Of a DNA stretch of 37,956 nucleotides, positions 34,909-37,956 are shown piece by piece; positions within the stretch are counted from its first letter, which is position 1; the number at the start of each line of letters is the position of its first letter. The position numbers and the translations under genes were made by a program. The notes under the pieces were generated by a model. The model saw nothing but the letters and a program-made list of their open reading frames with translations. It did no database searches and was not told the DNA's origin. The DNA is from Streptomyces coryli (GTDB lineage: Bacteria > Actinomycetota > Actinomycetes > Streptomycetales > Streptomycetaceae), in assembly GCF_011044975.1 (NCBI RefSeq), contig NZ_JAAKZV010000054.1:1-37956 (forward strand), written 5' to 3'.

Positions 34909-36438
34909 ATGGTTGCCCTCGTGACTGATTCAGCGAAGACCCTCACCGGCCGCGAGCCGTCCCGGGCCACCGTCGTGCCGCGGATCCGGCACGTGGCGCC
35001 TGCCGGGATCCCGGACACCCCGGATACGCCGGCGAGCCCGGCCACCCCGCGGAAGGCGCCCGTCCTCGGCCCGCTCGGGCTGCTCACCGTCCTGCTCGGC
35101 GCCGCCCTCCCGTTGATCGACTTCTTCATCGTCAACGTCGCCCTCCCCACCATCGAGCGCGACCTGAACGCCGGCGAGTCCGTCCTCGAGATGGTGGTCG
35201 CCGGCTACGGCGTCTCGTACGCCGTCCTGCTCGTCCTCGGCGGCCGCCTCGGCGACACGTACGGCCGCCGCCGGCTCTTCCTCTGGGGCCTGGCCCTCTT
35301 CGGCCTCACCTCCCTCGCCTGCGGCCTCGCCCCCGACGCCTGGACGCTGGTCGCCGCCCGCGTCGCGCAGGGCGCGGCCTCCGCGCTGATGCTGCCGCAG
35401 GTCCTCGCCACCATCCACGCCGCCACCAGCGGCGACCGCCGCGGCAAGGCGCTCGGCCTGTACGGCGCCACCGGCGGCATCTCGTCGGTCGCCGGGCAAC
35501 TGCTCGGCGGGCTCCTGGTCAGCGCGAACCTGCTCGGCACCGGCTGGCGCGCGATCTTCCTCGTGAACGTGCCCGTGGCCGCCGTCGCGCTGCTGCTGGC
35601 GCTGCGTACCGTCCCCGACAGCCGCTCGGAACAGCGCGCCCGCAGCGACATCGCGGGCACGGTGCTGCTCGCCGCGTCGCTGATCGCGCTGCTGCTGCCG
35701 CTGACCGAGGGCCGGGCGGCGGGCTGGCCGGTCTGGTCGTGGGCCCTGCTGATCGCGGCCCCCTTCCTGGCCTGGGCCTTCTACGCGGTGGAGCGCCGCG
35801 GCGAGGCGACAGGCGGTTCCCCGCTGCTGCCCCCGTCGCTGCTGCGTGAGCCGGCTCTCCGCACCGGCCTGGCCATCGGCCTGCCGCTCTTCCTCGGCTT
35901 CGGCGGCTTCATGTTCGTGGTCGCGGTGGCGCTGCAGCAGGGCCTGTCCCTCGGCCCGGTCGCGGCGGGGATGGCGCTGGTCCCGATGTGCGCGGCCTTC
36001 TTCGCCGCGTCGCTGACCGGCCCGCGGCTGATCCCGAAGCACGGCCGCCGCGTGATGACCTGGGGCGCCCTGATCCAGGGCGCGGGCCTGGCGCTGCTCG
36101 GCGCGACGGTGCTGTGGCGGTGGCCGGACCTCGGGCCGCTGGGCATGGCGCCCGGCATGGCGGTGCTCGGCTTCGGCCAGGGCCTGCAGCTGCCGACGTA
36201 CTTCCGGGTGGTGCTCGGCAGCGTCCCGGCGGAACGGGCCGGCGCGGGCAGCGGCCTCGCGGTGACGAACCAGCAGAGCTGCCTCGCCCTGGGTGTCGCG
36301 ATCCTCGGCTCGCTCTTCCTGACGCTGGCGCCGTCCATCGGCGTACGGGACGCGCTGCTGACGGCCTTCGGCGTGCAGCTGGCCGGAATCGCCGCCACCG
36401 CCCTGCTCAGCCTCCGCCTCCCGCGATCGGTGGCATGA
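34909..36438 (+). CDS. DHA2-family MFS drug-type exporter
   Basis: 509 aa. A 14-segment major facilitator of the drug:H+ antiporter type. After a Pro-rich cytoplasmic tail of about 50 residues come the first helix with DFFIVNVALPTIERDL (the DHA2 D/N-V-A-L-P signature), the loop GGRLGDTYGRRRLFLWG (motif A) and the helix with RVAQGAASALMLPQ. ATG 34909 is preceded by GAGAAG; GTG 34921 is an alternative. Likely exports a toxic compound sensed by the divergent regulator. The stop overlaps the start of the next exporter gene. Confidence 0.9.
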   Translation: MVALVTDSAKTLTGREPSRATVVPRIRHVAPAGIPDTPDTPASPATPRKAPVLGPLGLLTVLLGAALPLIDFFIVNVALPTIERDLNAGESVLEMVVAGYGVSYAVLLVLGGRLGDTYGRRRLFLWGLALFGLTSLACGLAPDAWTLVAARVAQGAASALMLPQVLATIHAATSGDRRGKALGLYGATGGISSVAGQLLGGLLVSANLLGTGWRAIFLVNVPVAAVALLLALRTVPDSRSEQRARSDIAGTVLLAASLIALLLPLTEGRAAGWPVWSWALLIAAPFLAWAFYAVERRGEATGGSPLLPPSLLREPALRTGLAIGLPLFLGFGGFMFVVAVALQQGLSLGPVAAGMALVPMCAAFFAASLTGPRLIPKHGRRVMTWGALIQGAGLALLGATVLWRWPDLGPLGMAPGMAVLGFGQGLQLPTYFRVVLGSVPAERAGAGSGLAVTNQQSCLALGVAILGSLFLTLAPSIGVRDALLTAFGVQLAGIAATALLSLRLPRSVA

Positions 36439-37949
36439 GCACACATCGCATTACGGTGGGACGTATGCCCACCACGCTGACGTACCGGCGCCGCATGCTG
36501 ATCCTCGCGATCTGCTGCATGAGCCTGCTGATCGTCAGCCTCGACAACACCGTCCTGAACGTCGCCCTCCCCGCCCTCGGCAAGGACTTCGACGCCCCCG
36601 TCTCGGGCCTGCAGTGGGCCATCGACGCGTACACCGTCGTGATCGCCTCCCTGCTGATGCTGGCCGGCTCCACCGCCGACCGGCTCGGCAGGAGGCGGGT
36701 CTTCCAGACCGGCCTCGCGGTCTTCACCCTCGCGTCGGTGCTGTGCAGCCTGGCGCCCTCGCTCGAGTGGCTGATCGCCTTCCGCGCGCTGCAGGCGGTC
36801 GGCGGCTCGATGCTCAACCCGGTCGCCATGTCGATCATCACGAACACCTTCACGGAACCGCGTGAGCGCGCCCGCGCGATCGGCGTCTGGGGCGGGGTCG
36901 TCGGCATCAGCATGGCGGCGGGCCCGCTGGTCGGCGGCCTGCTGGTGGAGACGGTCGGCTGGCGCTCGATCTTCTGGATCAACCTGCCGGTGGGCCTGGC
37001 GGCGATCCTCCTCACCGCCCGTTACGTCCCCGAGTCCAAGGCCCCGCACCCGCGCCGCCCGGATCCGGTGGGCCAGCTGCTGGTGATGGCGCTGCTGGGG
37101 TCGCTCACCTTCGCGATCATCGAGGCGCGCGGGCATGGGGTCACGTCACCGCTGATCATTACGTGCGTGGGCGTCGCGCTCGCCGCGCTGGTGCTGCTCC
37201 TCTGGTACGAGCCGCGTCGAGCCGAGCCGCTCATCGAACTGCGCTTCTTCCGCAGCGCACCCTTCAGCGGGGCGACGCTGGTGGCGGTGTCGGCCTTTGC
37301 GGCGCTGGCCGGATTCCTGTTCCTGGGGAGCCTGTTCCTGCAGGACGCGAAGGGCTTGTCGCCGATGGAGGCGGGCCTGTGGCTGCTGCCGATGGCGGCG
37401 ATGACGGCGGTCTTCGCCCCGCTGTCGGGGCGGCTGGTGGGGAGTCGGGGGCCGCGGCTGCCGCTGCTGTTGGCGGGCCCACTGATCGCCGCGAGCGCGC
37501 TGCTCTTCGCGGCCTTCGACGCGGAGCTGTCCACGGGACGGATGCTCACCGCGTATGTCCTCTTCGGGATGGGCTTCGGCCTGGTGAACGCCCCGATCAC
37601 GAACACGGCAGTCTCGGGAATGCCCCGCGCCCAGGCAGGCGTCGCGGCGGCGGTCGCCTCGACCAGCCGGCAGGTGGGTACGGCGCTGGGGGTGGCGGTG
37701 CTGGGGGCGGTGCTGGCGCATGGCTGGACGGGGAAGGGCAGTCCGGCGGACTTCGCGGCGGCGGCCAGTCCCGCGTGGTGGATCATCACGGGGTGCGGGG
37801 TGGCGATCCTGCTGGTGGGAGCCCTGACGACGGGTGCGTGGGGGCGCCGGAGTGCGGCGCGGGTGGCGGAGCAGTTGGGCTCGGCGGACTCGGCAGCGAC
37901 GGCGACTCCGCCGCGTCGTCCGTCGGCTGAGGGGCCGGTGCGGCCCTGA
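36435..37949 (+). CDS. DHA2-family MFS drug-type exporter
   Basis: 504 aa from the ATG at 36435, which overlaps the previous stop (ATGA). About 14 membrane segments: SLDNTVLNVALPALGKDF in helix 1, GSTADRLGRRRVFQTG (motif A), RALQAVGGSMLNPVAM, and LVGGLLVETVGWRSIFWINL. A second ATG at 36465 is possible: TACGGT (36452-36457) ends 7 bases before it, as in leaderless promoters. The two exporters are similar in type but not close copies. The window ends 7 bases after the stop. Confidence 0.9.
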   Translation: MSTHRITVGRMPTTLTYRRRMLILAICCMSLLIVSLDNTVLNVALPALGKDFDAPVSGLQWAIDAYTVVIASLLMLAGSTADRLGRRRVFQTGLAVFTLASVLCSLAPSLEWLIAFRALQAVGGSMLNPVAMSIITNTFTEPRERARAIGVWGGVVGISMAAGPLVGGLLVETVGWRSIFWINLPVGLAAILLTARYVPESKAPHPRRPDPVGQLLVMALLGSLTFAIIEARGHGVTSPLIITCVGVALAALVLLLWYEPRRAEPLIELRFFRSAPFSGATLVAVSAFAALAGFLFLGSLFLQDAKGLSPMEAGLWLLPMAAMTAVFAPLSGRLVGSRGPRLPLLLAGPLIAASALLFAAFDAELSTGRMLTAYVLFGMGFGLVNAPITNTAVSGMPRAQAGVAAAVASTSRQVGTALGVAVLGAVLAHGWTGKGSPADFAAAASPAWWIITGCGVAILLVGALTTGAWGRRSAARVAEQLGSADSAATATPPRRPSAEGPVRP

Positions 37950-37956
37950 GTGGGGG

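Overview
The window is very GC-rich, almost every gene ends codons in G or C, and genes are packed with start/stop overlaps. Together with the gene types (NirB/NirD assimilation, MsiK-dependent style sugar ABC operons without an ATPase gene, ROK regulators, MmyB-like HTH next to an MFS pump, leaderless promoters, rare in-frame TTA codons) this points to Streptomyces or a close relative. It looks chromosomal and free of phage or transposon genes. No tRNA, rRNA or CRISPR array was seen.

Layout. 1-4086: the end of an FAD/NAD oxidoreductase gene followed by nirB and nirD (assimilatory nitrite reductase). 4118-9918: a mixed stretch with two small PH-like membrane proteins, a secreted protein of unknown function, a secreted HbpS/GlcG-type haem-binding protein, a short-chain dehydrogenase, and a Tat-exported six-hairpin glycosidase. 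10136-13156: a sugar ABC importer operon (binding lipoprotein and two permeases, no ATPase). 13230-14099: an Rpn/PD-(D/E)XK-type protein. A perfect 13-bp GC hairpin separates it from convergent ppdK (14197-16908).

17337-32797 is the most interesting part: a sugar-catabolism island built from two related modules. Module A is a ROK repressor (17337-18533) divergent from a GH63-like glycosidase and a debranching-enzyme-like glycosidase (18708-21973). Module B is a leftward operon of sugar-binding lipoprotein, two permeases, a second ROK regulator and a Gfo/Idh oxidoreductase (27404 down to 21983), divergent from a rightward operon of MDR dehydrogenase, TIM-barrel isomerase, and second copies of the two glycosidases (27539-32797). 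Both divergent promoter regions carry the same element, TTYTGCTTGT, which I infer to be the ROK operator. A likely job is uptake of an oligosaccharide or glycoside, hydrolysis inside the cell, and oxidation/isomerisation of the released sugar; the substrate cannot be read from the sequence. Copy A has two TTA codons and a changed conserved residue, so the copies have probably diverged in timing or activity.

32823-37949: dusB and an MmyB-like regulator on the minus strand, and two DHA2-type MFS exporters on the plus strand. The regulator/exporter gap holds a good promoter with an inverted repeat between its -35 and -10 boxes.
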